Source of the DNA: Megaleporinus macrocephalus
Lineage: Eukaryota; Chordata; Actinopteri; Characiformes; Anostomidae
Length of the DNA: 64,000 nucleotides
Direction of reading: 5' to 3'
Assembly (NCBI GenBank): GCA_021613375.1
Contig: JAJQXZ010000044.1
Span: 1 to 64,000 of the forward strand
Part shown: positions 1 to 10,514 of the stretch, in pieces
How the letters are laid out: each line of letters starts with the position of its first letter
Numbering within the stretch: position 1 is the stretch's first letter
The notes under the pieces: model-generated
Databases searched by the model: none
What the model was told of the DNA's origin: nothing
What the model saw: the letters and a program-made list of their open reading frames with translations, nothing else
Made by a program: the position numbers and the translations under genes

Positions 1-413
1 GTGTAGTGGTTAGTATGGTGGTGTAGTAGTTAGTATGGTGGTGTAGTGGTTAGTATGGTGGTGTAGTGGTTAGTATGGTGGTGTAGTAGTTAGTATGGTG
101 GTGTAGTAGTTAACACGGTGGTGTAGTGGTTAGTATGGTGGTGTAGTAGTTAGTATGGTGGTATAGTGGTTAGTACGGTGGTGTAGTGGTTAGTATGGTG
201 GTGTAGTGGTTAGTACGGTGGTGTAGTGGTTAGTACGGTGGTGTAGTGGTTAGTATGGTGGTGTAGTGGTTAGTACGGTGGTGTAGTGGTTAGTATGGTG
301 GTGTAGTGGTTAGTACGGTGGTGTATTGGTTAGTATGGTGGTGTAGTAGTTAGTACGGTGGTGTAGTGGTTAGTACGGTGGTGTAGTGGTTAGTAAGGTG
401 GTGTAGTGGTTAG
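1..413 (+). repeat. 20-bp minisatellite derived from a SINE head
   Basis: About 20.7 head-to-tail copies of GTGTAGTGGTTAGTATGGTG, varying mainly at position 16 (T, C or A) and position 8 (G or A). The array starts before the window. Each junction recreates TGGTGTAGTGG, which fits the RNA polymerase III A-box consensus TRGYNNAGTGG. The unit matches the start of a common teleost tRNA-derived SINE (cggtggtgtagtggttagca), and the array runs directly into the body of that SINE. I read it as an expansion of the A-box segment. No coding potential is seen. Confidence 0.9.
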
Positions 414-598
414 TGGGTTTCCTCCCACAGTCCAAACACATGCATGTTAGGATCCTCCCTCTCAACTGCCCATAGTTTGTTGGCCATACGATTGACTGGC
501 GACCTGTCCATGGTCTATCCCACTTTCAGCCAGTGACGCTGGGATTGGCTCCAGTGACCCCGACTAGCGGGATAAAGTGGAAGTTAATAGATGGATGT
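414..598 (+). mobile_element. SINE body fragment (teleost tRNA-derived SINE)
   Basis: Recognisable teleost SINE body: gtttcctcccacagtcc, then actgcccatag, gactggcgacctgtcc, gctgggattggctccag, gcgggataaa and the tail atagatggatg. The segment that normally carries the B box and the cctgggttcgaatcc motif is missing, so the A-box-like array jumps straight to the tRNA-unrelated body. The copy is diverged. It explains the origin of the flanking 20-bp array. The family name was not checked. Confidence 0.75.
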
Positions 599-814
599 AC
601 TTATTAGAGAATAAAATATTATATTTTACACCCAAATAGTGCATTAAATATCCAACATGTTCATGAAGGGTTCAGCCAGAAGTGAGACTCCCTATTTAAT
701 TACATAGTATAGGCTGTCCAAAAAGTTTTAGGACACTTGGAGACATTATTATGTATAAAAAGCTTTTTTCCAGACAGGAAGCTTTTATTTACTCAGTAAA
801 CACTTTTTTATTTA
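599..814. other. AT-rich spacer, no gene seen
   Basis: No exon-like sequence is visible. At 706-735 the motif ggctgtccaaaaagttttagg resembles the terminal repeats of mariner-like elements, but no partner end was found. Confidence 0.4.
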
Positions 815-1155
815 AATATTAAACAGTATTAATAGAGTAAGTAGAGCTTTTACATACACCAGTGTGTTTATTTAACCCTTTCCAAGCTTCTTCTTCTATA
901 AACATCCCAGTATTATTATCAGTTCTCATCTAATACCTGCTTTGACTGCTCAGTACTTCATTAAGCTAAATCAAGATTTGCTGCTGAAGGAACTGAACAC
1001 ATTCATACAATGTCTGGGGCGTCCAGGAGAAATCTGGAACTACACTTTGTTCTTCAAACTGGAGCTCAAGATCTGATCTACTTCTCTCACAATAAGATAT
1101 TCATGTTACTTTGTATTGTATGTATGATTATTTACATCTGCTCTAATCAGATCAG
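815..1155 (+). repeat. Unclassified dispersed repeat, copy 1 of 3
   Basis: Closely similar to 9576-9851 (opposite strand) and 16046-16358 (same strand). Shared landmarks are aaccctttccaagcttct, ctgctttgactgctcag, gtctggggcgtccaggag and ttcttcaaactgga. The repeat contains a short open frame, which each copy breaks differently. I do not recognise the family and see no target-site duplication. Three copies in 16 kb suggest a recent local or genome-wide family. Confidence 0.7.
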
Positions 1156-1710
1156 CTTAGATGCCTCAGATGTTTGTACAGTAGTGTATGGGGTGCCAGT
1201 CATTTGAGCTGTGAGTCAGATAAGGAACTCCAGGTCTGGGGCTTTTACCTCTATAGGAAAAGTTGCTGCTCTCTAACTCTGCGGTAAACATCAGTGTTGG
1301 TTTCTCCCTCAAGTGATGCTCTGAATCACGAGCTAGGAGAATAATGGCAATGTGGGTTCTGCTACGTCCCTGCTAAAAGCAAGCCGGCACTCCTGCGCGC
1401 TGACATTTCATAGCATGAAAGTGAGACTACTGCTAAAGCTGAACACTGCCAGGCACTCCGACTGCTGCCAGAGTCTCTTATCAACACATTTAACAAAGCC
1501 TGCTGCTTGATGTGGGGGCGGGGTTTGTGAGAATGCCATTCTCGGCCTGTTTTCACACTGAATGAAAAACGGGCTGCGCTCATGTCTGCGGCAAACTGCC
1601 CTCACACCACTCGCAGCGGGAGCTAGTCAGGCCCGAAACTTTTAATGCCTCACCACCGCCACGCACTGATTATTATTATTATATTATTATTATTACACAT
1701 TATTAATATT
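1156..1710. other. Mixed-composition spacer, no gene seen
   Basis: 1320-1650 is more GC-rich than its surroundings and lacks recognisable repeats. Short open frames run through it on the minus strand, without a convincing start, splice signal or domain. It could be old unique sequence. Confidence 0.4.
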
Positions 1711-1945
1711 GTCGTTGTCCAAACAAAAATATTTGTCTCCATTTTTGTCCATTTTTATTTTTCTACATCATTTAAATGCAGGAGCAGTCCTTTACATTGT
1801 GTGAAAATTTCATGATGAATGGACCAATAAAAATGCTCCAAAATAGCTTGGAAGTAAATCTGGTTTCATTGACTTTCATTGAAAGTAAGTACAGTTTTTG
1901 TCCTCTCCTGTAAAATTACTATTTTGGAGATCCCTATTTTTTATT
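1711..1945. repeat. Dispersed repeat related to 21.3 kb, 36.6 kb and 54.0 kb
   Basis: Contains gtcgttgtcc, a central catcatttaaatgc, then ttacattgtgtgaaa and accaataaaaatgct. Very similar order occurs at 21303-21480, and related ends (cgtcgctgtccaatg) occur at 36579-36722 and about 53930-54142. Probably a short non-autonomous DNA element; this copy has lost clear terminal repeats. Confidence 0.5.
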
Positions 1946-1965
1946 GGATATATATATATTTCCAC

Positions 1966-3991
1966 TACACCACCTTACTAACCACTACACCACCATACTA
2001 ACCACTACACCACCTTACTAACCACTACACCACCTTACTAACCACTACACCACCTTACTAACCACTACAACAACATACTAACCACTACACCACCATACTA
2101 ACCACTACACCACCATACTAACTACTACACCACCATACTAACCACTACACCACCATACTAACCACTACACCACCATACTAACTACTACACCACCTTACTA
2201 ACCACTACACCACCGTACTAACCACTACACCACCTTACTAACCACTACACCACCTTACTAACCACTACAACAACATACTAACCACTACACCACCATACTA
2301 ACCACTACACCACCATACTAACTACTACACCACCATACTAACCACTACAACAACATACTAACCACTACACCACCATACTGACCACTACACCACCATACTA
2401 ACCACTACACCACCGTACTAACCACTACACCACCATACTAACCACTACACCACCATACTAACCACTACAACAACATACTAACCACTACACCACCATACTA
2501 ACCACTACACCACCATACTAACTACTACACCGCCATACTAACCACTACACCACCGTACTAACCACTACACCACCATACTGACCACTACAACAACATACTA
2601 ACCACTACACCACCATACTAACCACTACACCACCATACTAACTACTACACCGCCATACTAACCACTACACCACCGTACTAACCACTACACCACCGTACTA
2701 ACCACTACACCACCTTACTAACCACTACACCACCATACTAACCACTACACCACCATACTAACCACTACACCACCGTACTAACCACTACACCACCATACTA
2801 TCCACTATACCACCGTACTAACCACTACACCACCATACTATCCATTATACCACAGTGCTGCCCACTACACCACCATACTAACTACTACACCACCACACTA
2901 ACCACTACACCACCATACTAACCACTACACCACCATACTAACCACTACAACAACATACTAACCACTACACCACCATACTAACCACTACACCACCATACTA
3001 ACTACTACACCGCCATACTAACCACTACACCACCGTACTAACCACTACACCACCGTACTAACCACTACACCACCTTACTAACCACTACACCACCATACTA
3101 ACCACTACACCACCGTACTAACCACTACACCACCATACTATCCACTATACCACCGTACTAACCACTACACCACCATACTATCCATTATACCACAGTGCTG
3201 CCCACTACACCACCATACTAACTACTACACCACCACACTAACCACTACACCACCATACTAACCACTACACCACCATACTAACCACTACAACAACATACTA
3301 ACCACTACACCACCATACTAACCACTACACCACCGTACTAACCACTACACCACCGTACTAACCACTACACCACCGTACTAACCACTACACCACCATACTA
3401 ACTACTACACCGCCATACTAACCACTACACCACCGTACTAACCACTACACCACCGTACTAACCACTACACCACCATACTAACCACTACACCACCATACTA
3501 ACCACTACACCACCGTACTGACCACTACACCACCATACTAACCACTACACCACCGTACTAACCACTACACCACCGTACTGACCACTACACCACCGTACTG
3601 ACCACTACACCACCACACTAACCACTACACCACTATACTAACCACTACACCACCATAATAACCACTACACCACCATACTAACCACTACACCACCATACTA
3701 ACCACTACAACAACATACTAACCACTACACCACCATACTAACCACTACACCACCATACTAACTACTACACCGCCATACTAACCACTACACCACCGTACTA
3801 ACCACTACACCACCGTACTAACCACTACACCACCATACTAACCACTACACCACCATACTAACCACTACACCACCGTACTAACCACTACACCACCGTACTG
3901 ACCACTACACCACCGTACTGACCACTACACCACCACACTAACCACTACACCACTATACTAACCACTACACCACCGTACTAACCACTACACC
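1966..3991 (-). repeat. Long 20-bp minisatellite, inverted relative to the array at 1-413
   Basis: About 101 copies of the reverse complement of the 20-bp unit found at 1-413, written here as ccactacaccaccatactaa. Variants include an acaacaaca form at 2061, 2261, 2341, 2461, 2581, 2941, 3281 and 3701, and a tccattataccacagtgctg form at 2841 and 3181. Blocks of variants recur at 340 bp (17 units) and 320 bp (16 units), so the array has grown partly by copying multi-unit blocks. No SINE body is attached at the right end, where the next sequence resembles a unit of the 5.1-6.9 kb minisatellite. Confidence 0.92.
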
Positions 3992-4055
3992 ATCAAATGT
4001 TTTTGTCACTCGATTGTGTGTTTTAAGGTGGAACTGAAAAGTTATAGTCAAAATT
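3992..4055 (+). repeat. Single isolated unit of the 39/42-bp minisatellite
   Basis: The stretch atgtttttgtcactcg, gtgtgttttaaggtgg, aactgaaaag matches one unit of the array at 5117-6895, about 1.1 kb away, and follows the end of the 20-bp array without a gap. It may be a remnant of a once larger array or an independent transposon end. Confidence 0.65.
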
Positions 4056-5040
4056 GGTTAAAATGCATGCATCATAGCATATACTGTCACAACAAGTGTG
4101 TATAAGGAGTCCGGTCTGGTAAGGACTGTCTACGTAGAGGATTTCGGACGCAGCTCATATCTGTGTTGTGGACGTGGTGACCCCTGGCTCCACTCACCAC
4201 CACTGTACAGAACGTCTGAGTCGGCACGGTCCCCTATAATTAGCCGCAAACCTCTCTGCGTTCCTTTGTTCAGATGAATTATGGAGAAATTTGGGAAAGT
4301 CAGGATTAGAAACTTCAAAGACGCCTCAACGAAGCACATTAATACTGAACTCCGCTTCTGAAGACGCAACTCCCACCACGTCACTCTCGTGCTGCGCGCA
4401 TGAAATGCACTTGTAATCAGTTCTGCCACCGCAGACGCATCTATTACAGAGACCCGTAACTCACAGCGGTGATGATGATGAAACTGCGGCTAATGATGCA
4501 GCTCCATGTAGACAGCTACAGAACGTCCACACAGCTTCAAGGGTCTATTAGATATCTGTTCAACTGGCAACCAAACCAGTGATCAAGCTCACTGCTGAGC
4601 CTCCACTGGGTTCCTTCGGCCTCGACTGAAGTCTCTGTAGGCCACGTCTGATGAGCATGTTTCAGACACCCATTAAAGTGTGATGGAGAGAAGAAGCCTT
4701 GGGCCTTGAAAGGTTCACGTCTGCATCACTGCAGACTTACTGGACGCTTGTTCATCTTGTGTGGCTTCGAAACAACTCACACCCTTTGCTCATCAGGGAA
4801 CCGAGAAAGGCAGGAAAGCATGGAGCTTCCAATTAGAAGACAAGACCAGGAGCTTCTACTAGAGTCTCAGGGTTTCTTACACCAGTGGTGACCACTAGAG
4901 CTGGACCTTCAGTTTGGGCCATAAGTGTTGAGACCCATGTCGGTGATGAGGCTGCTGTCTGTGGTTTGTTGGTGAGTTAACTGTGACTCACAGAGACACT
5001 TTCTGACGAAGCTGCAGCTCATTGTTTAAGAAATTAATAA
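4056..5040. other. Unique-looking spacer, no gene supported
   Basis: Mixed composition with open frames of up to 99 codons on the minus strand (4130-4429). None has a recognisable domain or splice context. No repeat structure seen. Confidence 0.4.
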
Positions 5041-5116
5041 TTCCACCTTAAATGAGGCAGCAGTAACCGTCTGGTGTGTTTGGGTATAAGAACCGTCTGC
5101 AGCTTTTAAGGTGGAG
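5041..5116. mobile_element. Small palindromic MITE (TTCCACCTTAAA ends), copy 1
   Basis: Starts ttccaccttaaatgaggcag and ends cagcttttaaggtggag, so the termini are inverted repeats of about 12-14 bp. Length is 76 bp, the same as the copy at 12051-12126. The 39/42-bp minisatellite follows at once, and its unit contains this element's right end. Non-coding and non-autonomous; the transposase family is unknown. Confidence 0.7.
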
Positions 5117-6895
5117 CGGAAAGTTTGCTGTTGCACGAATGTGTGTTTTATGGTGGAACTGAAAAGTTGTTGTCATTCAAACGTGTGTTTTAAGGTGGAA
5201 CTGAAAAGTTGTTGTCGTTTGAATTAATATTTTTAAGGTGGTATAGAAAAGTTGTTGTCATTCGAATGCATGTTTTAAGGTGGAACGGAAAAGTTGTTGT
5301 CACTCCTCTGTGTGTATTAAGGTGGAATGAAAATGTTGTCACTCCACTGTGTGTTTTAAGGTGGAATGGAAAAGTTGTTGTCACTCCACTGTGTGTTTTA
5401 AGGTGGAATGGAAAAGGTGTTGTCACTCCACTGTGTGTTTTAAGGTGGAATGGAAAAGGTGTTGTCACTCCACTGTGTGTTTTAAGGTGGAATGAAAATG
5501 TTGTCACTCCACTGTGTGTTTTAAGGTGGAATGAAAATGTTGTCACTCCACTGTGTGTTTTAAGGTGGAATGAAAATGTTGTCACTCCACTGTGTGTTTT
5601 AAGGTGGAATGGAAAAGTTGTTGTCACTCCACTGTGTGTTTTAAGGTGGAATGGAAAAGTTGTTGTCACTCCACTGTGTGTTTTAAGGTGGAATGAAAAT
5701 GTTGTCACTCCACTGTGTGTTTTAAGGTGGAATGAAAATGTTGTCACTCCACTGTGTGTTTTAAGGTGGAATGAAAATGTTGTCACTCCACTGTGTGTTT
5801 TAAGGTGGAATGGAAAAGTTGTTGTCACTCCACTGTGTGTATTAAGGTGGAATGGAAAAGTTGTTGTCACTCCACTGTGTGTTTTAAGGTGGAATGGAAA
5901 AGTTGTTGTCACTCCACTGTGTGTTTTAAGGTGGAATGAAAATGTTGTCACTCCACTGTGTGTTTTAAGGTGGAATGAAAATGTTGTCACTCCACTGTGT
6001 GTTTTAAGGTGGAATGGAAAAGTTGTTGTCACTCCACTGTGTGTTTTAAGGTGGAATGAAAATGTTGTCACTCCACTGTGTGTTTTAAGGTGGAATGAAA
6101 ATGTTGTCACTCCACTGTGTGTTTTAAGGTGGAATGAAAATGTTGTCACTCCACTGTGTGTTTTAAGGTGGAATGAAAATGTTGTCACTCCACTGTGTGT
6201 TTTAAGGTGGAATGGAAAAGTTGTTGTCACTCCACTGTGTGTATTAAGGTGGAATGGAAAAGTTGAAAAGTTGTTGTCACTCCACTGTGTGTTTTAAGGT
6301 GGAATGGAAAAGTTGTTGTCACTCCACTGTGTTTTTTAAGGTGGAATGAAAATGTTGTCACTTCATTGTGTGTTTTAAGGTGGAATGGAAAAGTTGTAAA
6401 GTTGTTATCACTTTACTGTGTGTTTTAAGGTGGAATGGAAAACTCATTGTCATTTAAATGCATGTTTTAAGGTGGAATGGAAAAGTTGTAAAGTTGTTAT
6501 CACTTTACTGTGTGTTTTAAGGTGGAATGGAAAACTTATTGTCATTTAAATGCATGTTTTAAGGTGGAATGGAAAGTTTGTTGTTGCTTGACTGTGTGTT
6601 TTAAGGTGGAATGGGAAAGTTGTTGTCACTCCACTGTGTGTTTATGGTGGAATGGAAAACTTATTGTCATTTAAATGCATGCTTTAAGGAGGAATGACAA
6701 GTTTGTTGTCGCTTGCATGAGTGTTTTAAGGTGGAATGGAAAAGTTGAAAAGTTGTTGTCACTCCACTCTGTGTTTTAAGGTGGAATGAAAAGTTGTTGT
6801 CATTAGAATGCCTGTTTTAAGGTGGAAGGGAAAGTTTGTTGTCACTTATCTGTGTGTTTTAAGGTGGAGCAGAAAAGTTGTTGTCACCCGAACGT
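5117..6895 (+). repeat. 39/42-bp minisatellite built on a MITE end
   Basis: About 44 units of two main lengths: 42 bp (with gttgttgtcactccactg and aatggaaaa) and 39 bp (with one gtt removed and aatgaaaat). Every unit contains gtgttttaaggtggaa, which is the right terminal repeat of the neighbouring MITE. The centre (5300-6300) is very uniform; both edges are more diverged and include extra variants such as ttattgtcatttaaatgcat. Because both unit lengths are multiples of three and stop-free, long open frames appear on both strands (5209-6297 + and 5190-6230 -). These are by-products of the repeat, not genes. Confidence 0.93.
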
Positions 6896-7689
6896 GTACC
6901 TTGGCGGAGGTGATGCCAAGACAAGTCAAGCCACGGAGTGCTGTAGAGTGGAACTGCAGCTTTTCAGCACAGAGGCTTGTGTAGATTGCTGCAGCTGTTC
7001 TTTCCAATGATTGGCTGCCACTCGTCTTCAGCCACTGACAAATCTAGAACTTCCAGAAGACCTGGAGTGAGTTTTCTCCTCACAAAATTGGTCCCACCTG
7101 TTGGGAATCAAACCTTGAGTTAGGCTGATGGTTTAGGACTACAAACACAGTAGGGCCTTCTTCAGACCGCCAGCCCAAAATATGACTTGAGATACATCCA
7201 GATTGACAGCAGGAAAACACCTGAAATCAGATTTCTGCAAATCAGATCCAAACCACATTTGGAGGTGGATTGAAATGTGAATCCAATTGTGTATGCGTCT
7301 CAGTCGGGCCATTCAAATCAGATTTGTAAGCGTCTTTTGCTTCACAGACAAACAATTCTTGACAAATCTGTTCATTTCCATCCAACTTTTACAGCGAGAC
7401 TCAAGTTTAAAGACCACCGAAAAATTCTACTCAATGAAAGTGACGTACAAATGCTGTGTTCAGTTCCCAGAAACCATTAGACCTCCTCTGAACACCTCAA
7501 AGACCCTGAGGGTTCCCTCCTGCTGTGTTTACGCTTCACCTGCTTATGAGCTTTTCCAACTTCCGCCCAAAGTTACAGGCGAATCAGATACATTGCCGCC
7601 TCTGTCAAGCACGGCTGATAATCAGATGTAAGGACTTACAATCGTCCTACTTTATCAGGCCTGAAATCCTGTTTTGCTGGCGCCGAATG
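6896..7689. other. Spacer, no gene seen
   Basis: Open frames of 62-114 codons overlap in different frames here (for example 7287-7631 +) without domain similarity or a promoter. Nothing else is recognised. Confidence 0.4.
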
Positions 7690-8060
7690 GATTTTCCGTG
7701 ACCGGTAATTGTTTTACAGTCGCTATGAAAGCAAAACAAAAAGCAACGCCTGAAATTCCTCCTTTGCATAATTGAGTTTGCGGCGAAATCTTATGTTCCT
7801 AAATGCCATCCTCCATGAAAGGTTAGTCATGTTAACTATTGGAATAGCTTTCCCAAAATGCAATATTGCCTCCTCGGGCGCACCTTATTGTGCATTGAAT
7901 ATGCAGTAGAAATTGTGTTTCTCTTCCCGCTCAGTGCCTGAGCTGAAGGGAGAGATGATTAGCTTATGGTAAATGCTACTTTAGGACAGATCATAGACCT
8001 GCCGGATATTACACATCCATACGCCCGGCTGATGTATTATATGGAATATAATGGAAGAAA
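7690..8060. promoter_or_regulatory. Candidate conserved non-coding element upstream of exon 1
   Basis: A repeat-free stretch with evenly mixed composition, octamer-like ttgcataattga and gtgcattgaatatgcag, and homeodomain-type gattagcttatgg. It lies about 3.7 kb upstream of the first exon. The call rests only on absence of repeats and motif density, so it is weak. Confidence 0.3.
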
Positions 8061-8213
8061 ACAATATGTAAACAATGTTTACAGGCAAAAAACCTTGGAC
8101 GTGTGCACAGTCTGGCTATGGAATCTCAACACTTTGCATTAACTAACCTTAAGCAAACATACAGTTTGAACACGGGGACCTGAAAAGAGATTTGGCAAGG
8201 AAATTTAAAGAAA

Positions 8214-8504
8214 CCCTGTTTTCATTTATTGATCTATACCCAGAATTCATTACTCACATACATACAATCATACAGTCATCAGGAATCCCTGAGATGTCAA
8301 CCAGTCCTACTGGCCTGGCCACAAATGGACACCAGAGCCGGGGGGAAAAACACTGAGGTGGGGTGAGCAATCACCTTCCTAACTTCAGCTGTTCTCGTTT
8401 ACCTTCAAGATATGTCATCAGAAGGCTTTGCTAGTCTTTACTGGTGCCATAGAAAACAAGTTATCAGCATTTTAAATAGTTTCACATAGAAATTTACTCT
8501 ACTG
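8214..8504. repeat. About 290-bp direct duplicate, left copy
   Basis: Matches 9250-9530 over almost its full length, from ccctgttttc to tttactctactg, with small indels and an extra gaggtggggtgagcaatc insertion. The copies lie 1036 bp apart in the same orientation. They could be two insertions of one family, a local duplication, or the ends of a decayed LTR-type element; no diagnostic terminal motif was found. Confidence 0.75.
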
Positions 8505-9249
8505 CACCTAAGCTGATACTTTACCATATAATACATAGTACTGACATCAGGCCTATTCCTATTATCCATAACCCATTACCAGCTCTTTTTCTTAAAACCA
8601 GTATCTGCTCCTGGGACCTAATACTAGACGTTTTAATATAGAATTCAGAAAACCTCATTATTTTTTTAAGATTATAAAAATGTGACCTCAGAATCATTTG
8701 AATGAATCATTTAAATCATGATTCAATGAACATTTTGAACTTATTCCAAGTACATCAACCCTTTAAATAATAATCATTCATGTAGCCTCATATAATCCAA
8801 GAGAAAAAGCACACAGTACCATAATAAGATCTTTGAAATTATTTAAAGGTGCCCCCTGGACTAACATTAGAGTTTAATATTATATTAAACAGTGGTCAGT
8901 AGAAAACTCAGCAGAGGCCTTGATCCTGATCTGAGAACAGTCCTTTATTGAACAGCAGCACAGTAGACATATAACAGCACTGAACTCACTATTAAGCCAT
9001 CGCTTCACCCTGCTGGTGACCACCCCGATACATAAAACCCACCCAACTAAACCCACATCCTACAGAATAACAAAAATAATACATACACATACCTTTAACT
9101 GTCAAACAAGAGCAAAAGGTGGGCACATGCCCCCACATGCCAGGTACTGGTTAGCAGCCAATGTATTATTTGGCGTTCTAGTTAATATCCTATAGAATTG
9201 AATCTCTCTGCCTCATCGGTCTGACACAATCCTCACTTTTAAATAAACC
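8505..9249. other. Sequence between the two 290-bp duplicates
   Basis: AT-rich. The stretch gatctgagaacagtcctt, tattgaacagcagcac at about 8930-8965 resembles a retroposon 3' end, but no open frame or primer-binding-like sequence was recognised. No gene seen. Confidence 0.4.
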
Positions 9250-9530
9250 CCCTGTTTTCTTTTATTGATCCTCTGTCACTACAATACCCAGAATTCATTA
9301 CTCACATACATACAATCATAGAGTCATCAGGAATCCCTGAGGTGTCAACCAGTCCTACTGGCCCGGCCACAAACGACACCAGAGCCGAGTTTGATTTGTT
9401 GGCTGGGGGGAAAAACACACTCGTTTACCTTCAAGATATGTCATTAGAAGGTTTTGCTAGTCTTTAAAGGTGCAATAGAAAACAAGTTATTAGCATTTTC
9501 AATGGTTTCACATAGAAATCTACTCTACTG
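9250..9530. repeat. About 280-bp direct duplicate, right copy
   Basis: Second copy of 8214-8504, with shared gaattcattactcacatac, gagtcatcaggaatccctga, ccaaagatatgtcat-like and gcaatagaaaacaagtta landmarks. It ends 45 bp before copy 2 of the unclassified dispersed repeat. Confidence 0.75.
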
Positions 9531-9575
9531 ATAGTTTTAAAGTCTTTATCTGATCAATACATGTATTTTCACCAC

Positions 9576-9851
9576 CAGATCTGATTAGAACAGATGTAAA
9601 TAATCATACATACAATACAAAGTAATATGAATATGTTATTATGAGAGAAGTAGATCAGATCTTGATCCAGTTTGAAGAACAAAGTGTAGTTCCAGATTTC
9701 TCCTGGACGCCCCAGACATTGTATGAATGTGTTCAGTTCCTTCAGCAGCAAATCTTGATTTAGCTTAATGAAGTACTGAGCAGTCAAAGCAGGTATTAGA
9801 TGAGAACTGTAAATAATACTGGGTTGTTTAGGAGAAGATTGGAAAGGGTTA
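9576..9851 (-). repeat. Unclassified dispersed repeat, copy 2 of 3
   Basis: Reverse complement of 815-1155 and 16046-16358. The minus strand stays open through it and on into AT-rich flank to 10129, giving a 186-codon frame that begins in low-complexity Phe/Tyr/Asn-rich sequence. I treat that frame as chance. No target-site duplication seen. Confidence 0.7.
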
Positions 9852-10186
9852 CATGGGAGGAGACACAGATGGGAACCAGGTGGAGGGCGGAGACACGGAT
9901 CACATGACAAACACACATGGGATAGACGAGGGGACGTAAACATGAGTGTGACATTAATATAATAAATAAAAAGAAGAGAGATAATAGAGAAAAAAGAAAA
10001 AAAACAGTAAAAAATAAAACACACTGTAGCTAATAAATTATTAAATAAATTATAAAATTGAATAAAAAGATTAGTAAAGTTAATAAAACACAGATTAAAA
10101 TGCAGAAAATTAAAAGAAAAATACATCAACTATAAAAGCTAATCATAGAAGTTAACTGAATGTCAAAGTAAACCAGAAAAGTGTAT
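9852..10186. other. A-rich low-complexity spacer
   Basis: 9955-10130 is very A-rich (runs such as gaaaaaagaaaaaaaacag). No gene or ordered repeat is visible. Confidence 0.4.
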
Positions 10187-10514
10187 AAACGACAAATAGA
10201 GGAGTGCAGGTCAGTATGTCTGTGGATTAGAGGTTAAGGATCTGCTCTGAGTGAGTACAGACAGTTTGGAGGCTGTAGGTTAAATGAGACCATGAGGTTT
10301 GGGTTAGGCTGAAAATGAATGGGAACTTATAGGAGGAACGAGTGATGAATAAACGACAAATAGAGGAGTGTGGGTCAGTATGTCTGTGGATTAGAGTTTG
10401 GGCACCTACCTTAAACAAGTACAGGCAGTTTGGATGTTGTAGGTTCAATGAACCCATGAGGTTTGGGTCTGACTGAAAATGAATGGGACTCTATGGAGAG
10501 AAAAGAGGGATAGA
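10187..10514. repeat. Degenerate tandem duplication, 164-bp period
   Basis: Two head-to-tail units start at 10187 and 10351 with aaacgacaaatagaggagtg, then share cagtatgtctgtggatta, caggcagtttgga-type text, ccatgaggtttgggt and ctgaaaatgaatggga. A third, more decayed partial unit may continue to about 10620. No coding signal seen. Confidence 0.75.

Noticed and set aside
1..413. tRNA genes suggested by repeated A boxes
   Set aside because: No B box or cloverleaf follows any A box; these are SINE-head repeats.
1..3991. Regular short repeats resembling a CRISPR array
   Set aside because: There are no unique spacers: the 20-bp units are contiguous. The context is eukaryotic.
5190..6297. Long open frames on both strands (about 346 and 362 codons)
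   Set aside because: They follow from the 39/42-bp unit lengths and lack of stops; no start context, splice site or domain. Treated as minisatellite.
9569..10129. 186-codon minus-strand frame
   Set aside because: It joins A-rich low-complexity DNA to a dispersed repeat; other copies of the repeat break the frame.
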